Assembly (NCBI GenBank): GCA_958415525.1
Contig: CATYZE010000007.1
Coordinates: 21,096-85,095 of the forward strand
Source of the DNA: an uncultured Collinsella sp.
GTDB lineage: Bacteria; Actinomycetota; Coriobacteriia; Coriobacteriales; Coriobacteriaceae
Length of the DNA stretch: 64,000 bases
Direction of reading: 5' to 3'
Shown here: positions 44,082 to 52,869 of the stretch, piece after piece
How positions within the stretch are numbered: position 1 is the stretch's first letter
Layout of the letters: each line of letters opens with the position of its first letter
Notes under the pieces: generated by a model
The model's input: the letters and a program-made list of their open reading frames with translations, nothing else
Database searches by the model: none
Told to the model about the DNA's origin: nothing
Made by a program: the position numbers and the translations under genes

Positions 44082-45074
44082 TTAGTAGTCCAGCTTCCAC
44101 ATGTAACGGCGCGTCATGTAGTCCTTGTGGGTGACGGCGGAGAGCGCACGCATGTAGACGTTGTTGAGGATCGGGGCAAAGATCAGGTGGTTGAAGTACT
44201 CGCTCACGCTGTCCTTGATGTCGTTGAGGCCGAGCTCCTTGGCGTCGAGCTGGTAGACGCGCTCACCACCGTACTGGTTGACAAAGCGAATGCCGCGCTC
44301 GTCGTTACAGCGGCTGCGGCCGACGCTGATGAGCTGGAACAGCGAGGTGCGCTTGTCCAGGATCTCGAAGGGGCCGTGGAAGAAGTCGCAGGTGTTGATG
44401 GTGCAGGAGTCGATCTGCAGCATCTCCTGCACGTTGCAGATGCTAAAGACGTAGGCGGCACCAAAGAGCGGGCCCTGAGCCATAACGTTGATGCAGGGCT
44501 TGTCGGCGTTCTGCTCGGCCCACTTGGCTGCGAGCGGACGGGTGTACTCGACGGCCTTGCGATAGATGGGATCGACCAGGTCGAAGGCGGCCATAGCGGT
44601 CTCGTACTCGGCATAGCCCTCGGTCTGCTGCGTGAGCTCCATGGCAATCATGGTCACGACGGCGGAATTGGTGCGGCCCATGCAGGACTCGTCGACGGCC
44701 AGGCTGTCGTACTGGATCTTGTAGTCGCAGACCTCGGTGAGGGCGGACTCGTCAACATAGATGGCGATGGTGCTGGCGCCGTGGTCCTTGGCGACCTGGG
44801 CGGCGACGATGGTCTCCTTGGTGCCGCGCATGGACACGACAACGGCCAGGGTGTTCTCGTTGACGTAGGCCGGGGTGGCGTGCACGAACTCGTTGCTGGT
44901 GTAGCTGGAGCTCACGACCTGCGTGGCCTCGTGCTCCATAAAGTACTGGGCAGGATAGTTGCCGCCGTTGGATCCGCCGGCGCCAATCCACACGACGCGC
45001 TTGATGCCGCCCTTGTCTGCCTTGTCAGCCAAAACCTGGGAGACGACGTCCTTAACCTGTTCCTGAGTAGTCAT
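44082..45074 (-). CDS. SIS domain deglycase-like protein 3 (diverged)
   Basis: A 330-residue double-SIS protein clearly related to the other two over its full length, ending in RRYMWKLDY. Two conserved places differ. The phosphate loop reads SMRGTK (81-86) where the others have SHSGNT or SLGGST, and the second-domain motif reads CDFFHGPFE (229-237) where the others have GEYFHGPFE, changing Glu to Asp. It may act on another adduct or be a sensor. It is divergent from GntR-3 across a repeat-rich promoter region. Confidence 0.82.
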   Translation of the reverse strand: MTTQEQVKDVVSQVLADKADKGGIKRVVWIGAGGSNGGNYPAQYFMEHEATQVVSSSYTSNEFVHATPAYVNENTLAVVVSMRGTKETIVAAQVAKDHGASTIAIYVDESALTEVCDYKIQYDSLAVDESCMGRTNSAVVTMIAMELTQQTEGYAEYETAMAAFDLVDPIYRKAVEYTRPLAAKWAEQNADKPCINVMAQGPLFGAAYVFSICNVQEMLQIDSCTINTCDFFHGPFEILDKRTSLFQLISVGRSRCNDERGIRFVNQYGGERVYQLDAKELGLNDIKDSVSEYFNHLIFAPILNNVYMRALSAVTHKDYMTRRYMWKLDY

Positions 45075-45112
45075 CGTGCATCAGCCTTTCTTCTCGTTTG
45101 ATGCTGTCGATG

Positions 45113-45273
45113 GCATACAAGTTACATACATGTTTTAACGATGTCGACTAGTTGTATGCTATATTTGTCTTAGATATTTTGCTGATGCGGTTTTCGATAA
45201 CTCGTTACCAGCGATTTTATTGTTGTATTGGATACATGCTTGATTAGCCAAGCATACAAGTTAGATACAGGTT
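45113..45273. promoter_or_regulatory. GntR-3 operator repeats in the divergent promoter
   Basis: GCATACAAGTTA occurs directly at 45113 and 45252; the 22-base stretches starting there match at 20 positions. An inverted half (GTTGTATGC, 45151-45159) and a related TTGTATTGGATACATGC (45224-45240) lie between. The copy at 45252-45273 ends 6 bases before the GntR-3 ATG and covers its ribosome binding site, as expected for autoregulation. Confidence 0.65.
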
Positions 45274-45279
45274 AGTCGT

Positions 45280-46002
45280 ATGAGCGCTTCGTCTAAAAAG
45301 AAACTGACCCAATACGAGCGTCTGGCGGGCACGCTGCGTGACCGCATCGCCGCCGGCACCTACGCACGCGGAGACAAGCTGCCGTCCGAGATGGAGCTCA
45401 TGGACGAATCGGGGCTGTCGCGCAGCACCGTGCGCCACGCGCTTAAGGTGTTAGTTGACGAGGGCCTGGTGCGCACCGAGCGCGGACGTGGCACCTTTGT
45501 GGCCGACACGCCCGCGCTCCACGAGAACAACCTGGTGTTTTCGAGCTATACGGCACAGGTCCAGGGTCAGGGCATGAAGCCCACCACGCGCACCGTGGAC
45601 TCGGGCTTTGCCAAGGCGGCCGGCAGCATAGCCAAGTTCTTTGACACCGCCGTGGGCAGCAAGCTCGTCAAACTTGTCCGCCTGCGCTACCTGGACGACG
45701 CGCCGCTGTGCCTGGAGACCACCTATCTGCCGCCAAGCTTTGGGTCGCTCATCGATCGCGATATCAACGGTTCGCTCTACGCCACGCTGCGCCAGGAGTT
45801 CCATCGTGCGCCGGCGCAGGGGCATAAGACCTTTGAGGTGTGCTATGCCTCGCAAAACGAGGCGTTTTTGCTTAACGTCGAGCGCGGGCAGGCGCTGATT
45901 CTGATCACCGACTACGTCTACGACACCGACGGCCGCCCGCTCCACATCTCCAAGCGCATCCAGCGAACCGACCGAGCCAAATACACCGAACCCATCGGCT
46001 AG
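45280..46002 (+). CDS. GntR/UTRA family transcriptional regulator 3
   Basis: A 240-residue HutC-type regulator: winged helix (about 10-78; YERLAGTLRDRIAAG, ESGLSRSTVRHALKVLVDEGLVRTERGRGTFV) and a UTRA domain. It is less like regulators 1 and 2 than they are like each other. Divergent from SIS-3, which it most likely controls. The ribosome binding site is weak and lies inside an operator repeat. Confidence 0.88.
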   Translation: MSASSKKKLTQYERLAGTLRDRIAAGTYARGDKLPSEMELMDESGLSRSTVRHALKVLVDEGLVRTERGRGTFVADTPALHENNLVFSSYTAQVQGQGMKPTTRTVDSGFAKAAGSIAKFFDTAVGSKLVKLVRLRYLDDAPLCLETTYLPPSFGSLIDRDINGSLYATLRQEFHRAPAQGHKTFEVCYASQNEAFLLNVERGQALILITDYVYDTDGRPLHISKRIQRTDRAKYTEPIG

Positions 46003-46152
46003 CGCACTAAACGAGGCGAAACTAACTAATATGCGTTTTACCTGCGGTTTTTATTAAATCTCAAGCCGGCATGGCGCAAATGCCAACATCGCCTGGCAAC
46101 ACGCGCCGCCCAAGCTCAACTGTTCCTGCCCAGAATATCCAGCACCGTAAAC

Positions 46153-46275
46153 CTAAGTGAGTAGACTTTTCGCGACCTGCCAAGCACAACCAAAACAGCC
46201 ATCTCCGTGACCTGCGGTTTTACTAAAGCAGATACGCTTTGTGCTCGCCTTGCGCCAAAAAGTCTACTCACTTAG
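46153..46275. repeat. Inverted repeat between convergent GntR-3 and GNAT genes
   Basis: CTAAGTGAGTAGACTTTT (46153-46170) is exactly inverted at 46258-46275. The 373-base gap also has two direct copies of CCTGCGGTTTT (46039 and 46211, approximately). Arm and inner motifs resemble those of the 30956-31136 element (GTGAATACTTTTC; CCTGCGGTTT). Confidence 0.72.
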
Positions 46276-46375
46276 CTCGCAAGGTGTCTCGACGAGACGA
46301 TTCGAGTCAAAAAAGCGTACGAACGCGGCGCTTCTTGCGGCAATTTGATACCGCAAGACAGCCAAAAACCTGTCC

Positions 46376-46978
46376 CTAAATGGTAGGTTTGAAACCTTGG
46401 GCAACAAGTGCGGGAAGCCAGGTTGGTTTTGGTTGGTTGGGAACGCGTTCGGCTAGGACCAGCTCCATCCAGCACATGTCATACCAGCGTCCGAACTTTT
46501 GCGCGCAGCGATCGAAGGCGCCCACCAGGCGATATCCCATATGGGCATGGAAGTCCTGGCTGTTGTGCGTCAGGTATTCGTCGTCCTTGTCATGCGGCAC
46601 GGCGATGAGGGCGCACATGTTGGTGATGCCCATCGCGACCAGGCATTGCTTGAGCGCGTCATGCAGCTTGCGGCCCAGCCCGCCGTGGCGCACATCGCGT
46701 GCCAGGTAGATCGATGTCTCGACCGACCAGTCGTATGCCTCGCGGCTGTTAAGCGCGCTCGCATAGGCATAGCCTACCGGACGCCCGTCCAGCTCCATCA
46801 CCAGATACGGATAGCGCTTGAGCGTACGCTCGATGCGGCCGGCGAACTCCTCAACGCTCGGCACCTCGTATTCGCAGGTAATCGCCGTCTCGCGCACGTA
46901 TGGCTCGTAAATGGCAAGCAACGCCGGCGCGTCATCGGGCGTCGCCAGGCGAATCGTCGGCTCGGATATCTCGGGCAT
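46376..46978 (-). CDS. GNAT family N-acetyltransferase (phosphinothricin/methionine-sulfone type)
   Basis: A 200-residue acyltransferase. It shows the pattern of the PAT/MddA group: IRLATPDDAPALLAIYEPYV, then TCEYEVPSVEEFAGRI, the YAYAS strand, and the acetyl-CoA loop RHGGLGRKLHDAL (about 116-128). These enzymes N-acetylate amino-acid analogues or free amino groups. GGAGG lies 6 bases before the ATG at 46978. The stop codon overlaps a REP-like CCTGTCCC hairpin, and the last 20 residues are not typical. It is 80 bases after the aldolase gene's coding end. Confidence 0.83.
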   Translation of the reverse strand: MPEISEPTIRLATPDDAPALLAIYEPYVRETAITCEYEVPSVEEFAGRIERTLKRYPYLVMELDGRPVGYAYASALNSREAYDWSVETSIYLARDVRHGGLGRKLHDALKQCLVAMGITNMCALIAVPHDKDDEYLTHNSQDFHAHMGYRLVGAFDRCAQKFGRWYDMCWMELVLAERVPNQPKPTWLPALVAQGFKPTI

Positions 46979-47058
46979 ACAGATCCTCCCCCTCAAAAGC
47001 AAGGGCCGCCTTACGCCAAACCAAGGCGCAAGGCGGGCCATCTTGTCATCACATCAAT

Positions 47059-48084
47059 CTACAGGACGGCCGCCAGCGCGTCGATGTCCTCCTGCGTCGT
47101 GGCCCAGCTGGTGCAAAAGCGCACCACGTTGTGGGTCTCGTCGTACTTTTCCCAGTACTCAATCGCCGCATGCTCGCGAATGCGCGCCATGTCCTCGTTG
47201 GGCAGAATCACAAACTGCTGGTTGGTGGGCGTCTCCAAGAAGAACTGGTAGCCGCGCTCGTGCAGCACACGACGCAGGGCCTTCGCGGTCTCAATCGCCT
47301 GGCGGCCAATCTCAAAGTACAGGCCGTCGGTAAAGAGCGCCTCAAACTGCACGCCCGTCAGGCGGCCCTTGGCCAGCAGCGCGCCATGCTGCTTAATGCG
47401 CGGAATGGGATGTGCCGGAGCGTGCATGCCGCAGAACACCACGGCCTCGCCGCACAGAGCGCCGCACTTGGTGCCGCCGATGTAGAACACGTCGCACAGC
47501 TGCGCCAGCTCGGGCAGGGTAATGTCGCACTCGTCGGCCGCCAGCGCGTAGGCCAGGCGAGCACCATCCACAAACAGTGGAATCTCGCGCTTCTGGCACA
47601 CCGCGTGAATCGCTGCGAGCTCGGCCTTGGAGTACAGCGTGCCGTATTCGGTCGACAGGCTCACATACACGGCGCCCGGGAACACCATGTGCTCGCAGCT
47701 CTCGTTTTCGTAGAACACCTGGATATAACTTTCGAGATCCTCGGCGTGCATCTTGCCCTCGTAGCCGGGGATGGTGAGCACCTTGTGGCCGCCAAACTCG
47801 ATGGCGCCCGCCTCGTGGCAGGCAACGTGGCCGGTCTCGGCGGCAACGACGCCCTCGTACGGCGCGAGCAGCATGTCAATCACCGTCGCGTTGGTTTGCG
47901 TGCCGCCCACCAGCAAAAACACGTCGGCATCGGGAGCCTGACAGGCCTCGCGGATAAGCTGCTTGGCACGCTCGGTATGTGCATCGGTGCCGTAGCCGGG
48001 CTGCGGCTCCATATTGGTGTCGACGAGTGCCTGCAGCACCGCCGGATGTGCACCGTGGGAATAGTCATTGTTGAACGCGAGCAT
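47059..48084 (-). CDS. ltaE: Low-specificity L-threonine aldolase
   Basis: A PLP enzyme splitting threonine or allo-threonine into glycine and acetaldehyde. The 341-residue protein of fold type I has NNDYSHGAHPAVL at the N terminus, VGGTQTNAT, HVACHEAGA, the Asp of FVDGARLAYA and the PLP-binding Lys in IGGTKCGAL. It is on the same strand as the GNAT gene downstream. Confidence 0.92.
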   Translation of the reverse strand: MLAFNNDYSHGAHPAVLQALVDTNMEPQPGYGTDAHTERAKQLIREACQAPDADVFLLVGGTQTNATVIDMLLAPYEGVVAAETGHVACHEAGAIEFGGHKVLTIPGYEGKMHAEDLESYIQVFYENESCEHMVFPGAVYVSLSTEYGTLYSKAELAAIHAVCQKREIPLFVDGARLAYALAADECDITLPELAQLCDVFYIGGTKCGALCGEAVVFCGMHAPAHPIPRIKQHGALLAKGRLTGVQFEALFTDGLYFEIGRQAIETAKALRRVLHERGYQFFLETPTNQQFVILPNEDMARIREHAAIEYWEKYDETHNVVRFCTSWATTQEDIDALAAVL

Positions 48085-48129
48085 GGCAATCCTCTCTTAC
48101 CAGGTATCGTCCAGATGATTCAAACGGGG

Positions 48130-48993
48130 CTATTGTACGCCGTTGGGATAGGCAATACGCGCGGCAAGGCACTCAAGTGCCAACACCAGGGCAAAGCCGC
48201 AGCTCACGTCAGTCAAAAAGTGTGCACCGATCACGATGCGGCCAAAGGCGACGAGCGCCGCGACCACGGCGGCGACCCAAAAGACCACGCGGCGGCGCGA
48301 CGGCTTTTCCGTAAAAGCCGCCGCGGGAAGCCCGGCGAGCATAAGGCCGATCGCCGCGTGCGCCGTGTGTCCGCTCGCAAACGACTTGAAGCCGTCCCTG
48401 ATCACGCCAGCGGCGATATAGGCCCACTTGTCGGGGTTGCCGATCACCCACCACGGCTGAAAATTGAGCCCCGGCGTGACCTCGATCACGCGCATGCGCG
48501 GGCGTGACCACAGCGGTTTGACGATCACGTTGAGGATGATGGCTTGGGCAACCCACACGGCAAGCACCATCAGCGCCCAGCGCGTGAGCTCGTCGGGGTC
48601 GGTGTCACGCGTAAGGCGATAGACGATGAGGTTGGCGGCGATGACCAGCACAAACGTCAGCACCAGCTGAGCCGCGATGAGTTTGCCGCCAACCCGCAGG
48701 GACGAAATAATCTCGTAGCCGGCCAGACCGACATTGACAAGGATGCCGAGCACGGCGAGCCATTTGCTCCCCCTGGAGTCGGGACGCGCCGCGCGCACAA
48801 GCATGACGCCCGCGATGCTCGCCGTCAGCTCGAACGGCAGCTCGCCGGCGGCCTCGATAAAGCGGCCGTACATGCTGCCGATGTTGAACAGCGCGCTCGA
48901 GATCTGGTAATCGAAGAAGCTGCCCACGCCCAGACAAAGGCACAGGACAACCGCGATCATGGCGACATCTTTCTTATAGATGTATCCGAACAT
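48130..48993 (-). CDS. PAP2 family phosphatase
   Basis: A membrane-bound lipid-phosphate phosphatase. The 287-residue protein has about six helices and all three PAP2 signature pieces: KPLWSRPRMR, SFASGHTAH and GRIVIGAHFLTDV. It may act on undecaprenyl pyrophosphate or phosphatidic acid. It precedes the aldolase gene by 45 bases on the same strand and follows mfd. Confidence 0.9.
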   Translation of the reverse strand: MFGYIYKKDVAMIAVVLCLCLGVGSFFDYQISSALFNIGSMYGRFIEAAGELPFELTASIAGVMLVRAARPDSRGSKWLAVLGILVNVGLAGYEIISSLRVGGKLIAAQLVLTFVLVIAANLIVYRLTRDTDPDELTRWALMVLAVWVAQAIILNVIVKPLWSRPRMRVIEVTPGLNFQPWWVIGNPDKWAYIAAGVIRDGFKSFASGHTAHAAIGLMLAGLPAAAFTEKPSRRRVVFWVAAVVAALVAFGRIVIGAHFLTDVSCGFALVLALECLAARIAYPNGVQ

Positions 48994-49050
48994 GCTTTCC
49001 TTTCGATGAGGTCAGATTGCCCAAATGGGGCGTTTGCAGCGTCGACCCAA

Positions 49051-52000
49051 TTAGTCGTCGTCGCTTGCACCCAGCTGTTGCAGCAGCATGAGGGCAGCCG
49101 CCACGGGGCCGGTGCCGTCGTTGGCGTCGAGACCGCGGCCCAGGCCGCTGCCCGCGCCGGCGCCCGCCTTGTAGGGCACCGACAGCTTGCGGCTCTTGGG
49201 GTAGTTCACCGCGCCATAGCGAGTCTTAAGCTCATAGGCCACCTTCTTGGGCACGTCGACGCCCAAAAACGTGATGCGTCCGCCGCTGAGCGTGACGCTC
49301 TCGAGCCCCAGGCGCTCGCCGCGAATGCGGATGCGCGCGCGGTTGAACAGGTTGAGTCCCGCCAGCGGCAGCTCACCATGCGCGGCCTCGGTCTCCTCCT
49401 GCACCTCGTCGATGCTCTCCAGGTCCTCGGCCGCCGCGAGTTTGCGGTACACGAGCACGCGCTGGTCCACCGCCGGCAGGTACTCCTCGGACAAGAAATA
49501 GTCGGCCGGCAGGTTGATGCCCACGCTCGCCGCCTCCACGCCGGCGTCGTCGTCGCCGCGCGCCTCGGCCACAGCCTGACCCAGCATCTGCGTAAACAGG
49601 TCAAAGCCCACGCTCGACAGGTTGCCGTGCTGCTCGGCGCCCATCAGCGAGCCGGCGCCGCGGATCTCCAGGTCGCGCATGGCAATGCGCATGCCGCTGC
49701 CCAAGTCTTGAAACTCGGAAAGCGCGGTCAGGCGCGCCGTGGCCTCCTCGGTGAGCGGCAGCTCACCCGGGAACATAAAGTACGCGTAGGCCTGCGTGGC
49801 CGAGCGGCCAACACGGCCCTTGAGCTGGTAGAGCTGCGCCAGACCCAGACGCTGCGAGTCCTCGATGATGAGCGTGTTGGCCGTTGCGTTGTCGATGCCA
49901 CTCTCAACGATGGTCGTGGCGATGAGCACGTCGATCTTCTTGGTCGCGAACTCGATCATCACGTCCTCGACCTCGCGCGGGCTCATCTTGCCGTGCGCCA
50001 CGCCCACGCGCGCCTCGGGCGCGGCCTCGTGAACGCGCGCCACGGCGTCGTCGATGGTCTTGACGCGGTTGGATACGTAATACACCTGGCCGCCGCGACC
50101 CACCTCCAGGCGAATTGCCGCACTCACCACGTCGGGGTCGTACTCCCCCACGTGCACGATCACGGGACGGCGCCCGGTGGGCGGCGTGGTGATCAGGCTC
50201 ATGTCGCGCACGCCGCTCGTGGCCATCTGCATGGTTCGCGGAATCGGCGTTGCCGAAAGCGTGAGCACGTCAATCTGCTCGCGCAGGTTCTTGAGCTGCT
50301 CCTTGTGCTGCACGCCAAAGCGCTGTTCCTCGTCGATGATCACCAGGCCCAGGTTCTTGGGGTTCACATCGGCCGAAAGCAGACGGTGCGTGCCGATGAG
50401 CACATCGATCGTGCCCTCGGCAAACGCCTTGAGGGCGCGCTTTTGCTGCGCCGGCGTGCGGAAGCGGCTGAGTACCTCGACCTCGAGGCCAAACGGGGCA
50501 AAGCGCTCAAAGAACGTCTCGTAGTGCTGCTGGGCCAAAATGGTCGTGGGGCAGAGCACCATGACCTGACGGCCGGAGTCCACGCACTTAAACGCCGCGC
50601 GCAGGGCGACCTCGGTCTTGCCAAAGCCCACGTCGCCGCACAGCAGGCGGTCCATGGGCTTGGGCGCCTCCATGTCGGCCTTAATGTCGGCGATGGCCTC
50701 CAACTGGTCGCGCGTCTCGTCGTAAGGGAAGCTCTCCTCCATCTCGATCTGCTCGGGCGTGTCGGGCGGGCAGGCGATACCGGTAATCGACGAGCGGCGC
50801 GTATACAGATCGACCAGGTCAAACGCCAGCTTTTTGGCGTTCTTGCGCGCCTTGTTGGTGGCACGCGTCCAGTCGGCGGTGTTGAGCCTGGTCAAGCGCG
50901 GTTTATCGCCGTCGGGACCGACATAGCGCGTGATGCGGTCGACCTGCTCCAGCGGCACGTAGAGCTTGTCGCCGTCGGCATATTCCAGCAAAAAGTAGTC
51001 GCGTTCCTTGCCGCCCACCTCCTGGCGCGCGATCTCGCTAAAGAGCGCGATGCCATGCGTTGCGTGCACCACGTAGTCGCCCGGCTTAAACGGGAAGGTG
51101 ATCTGCGTAATGTCAACCTTGCGGCGGCTGCGCGCGCGGTTGGCATCCATGCGGGCGTTGAGGTCGGCGATCGAGAACACAGCCAGGTTGGCATCGGGCA
51201 CCACCACGCCCTGCGGCAGGGCGGCATCCACAAAGGTCACGCGTCCGCGCGAGATGGTGGGCACGGCGGCACCGGCGGCAGCCTGGGCCGCGCCCGCCTC
51301 GAGCGAGCGGGCGTTGAGCGCGTCGGCCTTGCGCTCGCGAATTGCAGCATGAGCATCCTGGCGAACAGCACGGTCGGCAGAATCCGCCGCCGCCACGCGC
51401 ACGCGATCGCCAATAGCGCCCGCGTTTTCGGGCGCGGCCGTCAGCGACTCCTCAAAGGTAATGCCCTCATCGCCAAAGGTGAGCTCCATCGACTCGCGCG
51501 CACCGCGATCGGGGATGGCAAACACGCAGGCATAGCGCTTGCCCACGACTTCTTGGATGCGCGTCATAAAGCGATTGTCCGAGCCCGCGATGGCCGGCTG
51601 CTCAATCTTGAGCTCTGCCGTCACCGCACCGCCGGCACGAATCAAGCTCACGTAGTTCAAGCGCTGCTGGGCACCAAAATCGAGTTGCTGGGCACGCACG
51701 TACAGGCCGTCCAGACGGTCGACCCCTGCCTCGCCGGCGCGCGCCTCGATATCCTCGTAGGCGCGCAGGCAGTCGTCGAACAGCGAGCGCGGCTCGGACA
51801 GCACCACGAGCGCCTTGCCGCTCACATGCGACAGCGGGCTCACGGTCTGGCCGTACATCACCGGCAAAAAGCGGTCGAGCTCGGGCGTGACGATGCGCGC
51901 ATCCACCATCTCGAGCAGCGCCGCCAACTTGCTGTCGTCCTGGCTGGCGCGGTAGAGCGCCACATGCATGTTGTGGACGGCGTCGTCGGTGAGTGCGAGC

Positions 52001-52683
52001 TCGCGACAGGGGAAGATCTCGATGCTGTCCTCGTTGCCGATGGTCTGGCCCGTTGAACTCACCATGCGGCGGATACGGTCGATCTCGTCGCCAAAAAACT
52101 CGATGCGCACGGGCGCCTTTTCCTGTGCGGGAAACACCTCGACGGTGTCGCCGTGCACGCGGAACAGGCCGGGTACATCGGCGGCGCCGGCATTGGTGTA
52201 GCCCATGCCCACCAGGCGCTGCGGCACCTCGTCAAAAGGGATCTCCTCGCCCACCGCAAAGGTCGTGGACTCCCAGTAGCGGCTCTCGACCGGCGGCACG
52301 CAGCGCAGCAGTGCGCGGGCCGAGGCGACCATGATGCAGTTGTCGCCGCGCACGATGCGCCCGAGCGCCTCGCAGCGCTGCGCCACCACGGCGTCGTCGG
52401 GCGCCTGCTCGCGCCACGGATAGTCCTTGCGCTCGGGGAAGCGGCACACGTGCGCCAGCCCCACATAGGCGGCAAGGCTGCGGGCGGCACGATCGGCCGC
52501 GTCCTCGCCGCTCACAATGTAGACCGTGGGGCGCGGACGGCGCGCAAACTGGGCGGCGGCCATAAGCGTGCGACCCGACTGAGACACGGCCAGCGTCACG
52601 TCCTCGCCAGAATCGAGCCCGGCCTCGACGGTCTGCAGCGCCTCGGCAGTGTAGAGCTGCGCGGCTATACGGTGAATGAGCAT
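49051..52683 (-). CDS. mfd: Transcription-repair coupling factor
   Basis: ATP-dependent translocase that removes RNA polymerase stalled at DNA lesions and recruits UvrA. The 1210-residue protein has the N-terminal UvrB-like module, the RNAP-interaction domain (GDYVVHATHGIALF, about 515-590), the RecG-like motor with Walker A GDVGFGKTEVA and the DEEQ box, and the C-terminal TRCF domain. GGAGG lies 6 bases before the ATG. Complete; an Ala/Arg-rich segment around residues 440-490 looks like a linker insertion. Confidence 0.97.
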   Translation of the reverse strand: MLIHRIAAQLYTAEALQTVEAGLDSGEDVTLAVSQSGRTLMAAAQFARRPRPTVYIVSGEDAADRAARSLAAYVGLAHVCRFPERKDYPWREQAPDDAVVAQRCEALGRIVRGDNCIMVASARALLRCVPPVESRYWESTTFAVGEEIPFDEVPQRLVGMGYTNAGAADVPGLFRVHGDTVEVFPAQEKAPVRIEFFGDEIDRIRRMVSSTGQTIGNEDSIEIFPCRELALTDDAVHNMHVALYRASQDDSKLAALLEMVDARIVTPELDRFLPVMYGQTVSPLSHVSGKALVVLSEPRSLFDDCLRAYEDIEARAGEAGVDRLDGLYVRAQQLDFGAQQRLNYVSLIRAGGAVTAELKIEQPAIAGSDNRFMTRIQEVVGKRYACVFAIPDRGARESMELTFGDEGITFEESLTAAPENAGAIGDRVRVAAADSADRAVRQDAHAAIRERKADALNARSLEAGAAQAAAGAAVPTISRGRVTFVDAALPQGVVVPDANLAVFSIADLNARMDANRARSRRKVDITQITFPFKPGDYVVHATHGIALFSEIARQEVGGKERDYFLLEYADGDKLYVPLEQVDRITRYVGPDGDKPRLTRLNTADWTRATNKARKNAKKLAFDLVDLYTRRSSITGIACPPDTPEQIEMEESFPYDETRDQLEAIADIKADMEAPKPMDRLLCGDVGFGKTEVALRAAFKCVDSGRQVMVLCPTTILAQQHYETFFERFAPFGLEVEVLSRFRTPAQQKRALKAFAEGTIDVLIGTHRLLSADVNPKNLGLVIIDEEQRFGVQHKEQLKNLREQIDVLTLSATPIPRTMQMATSGVRDMSLITTPPTGRRPVIVHVGEYDPDVVSAAIRLEVGRGGQVYYVSNRVKTIDDAVARVHEAAPEARVGVAHGKMSPREVEDVMIEFATKKIDVLIATTIVESGIDNATANTLIIEDSQRLGLAQLYQLKGRVGRSATQAYAYFMFPGELPLTEEATARLTALSEFQDLGSGMRIAMRDLEIRGAGSLMGAEQHGNLSSVGFDLFTQMLGQAVAEARGDDDAGVEAASVGINLPADYFLSEEYLPAVDQRVLVYRKLAAAEDLESIDEVQEETEAAHGELPLAGLNLFNRARIRIRGERLGLESVTLSGGRITFLGVDVPKKVAYELKTRYGAVNYPKSRKLSVPYKAGAGAGSGLGRGLDANDGTGPVAAALMLLQQLGASDDD

Positions 52684-52810
52684 GCTGTTCCTCCGGCATC
52701 GCAACGCCAAAAGCCCGCCGGGGCAAGCTCGGCGGGTCGTTCGTCAAATTCGTTGCCTGTCATGGTAGCGCATGGAGAGAACTCCAGCTCAAGCGTACGC
52801 CCAGCCCCGC

Positions 52811-52843
52811 AACAAAAACGCCAGACGGACGAGCCGCCTGGCG
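52811..52843 (-). terminator. Terminator of the zinc-ribbon protein gene
   Basis: On the minus strand CGCCAGGCGG pairs with CCGTCTGGCG and is followed by TTTTTGTT, 27 bases after the stop. Confidence 0.85.
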
Positions 52844-52869
52844 CTATCAGAGTGAGCTATACGCCGAGT

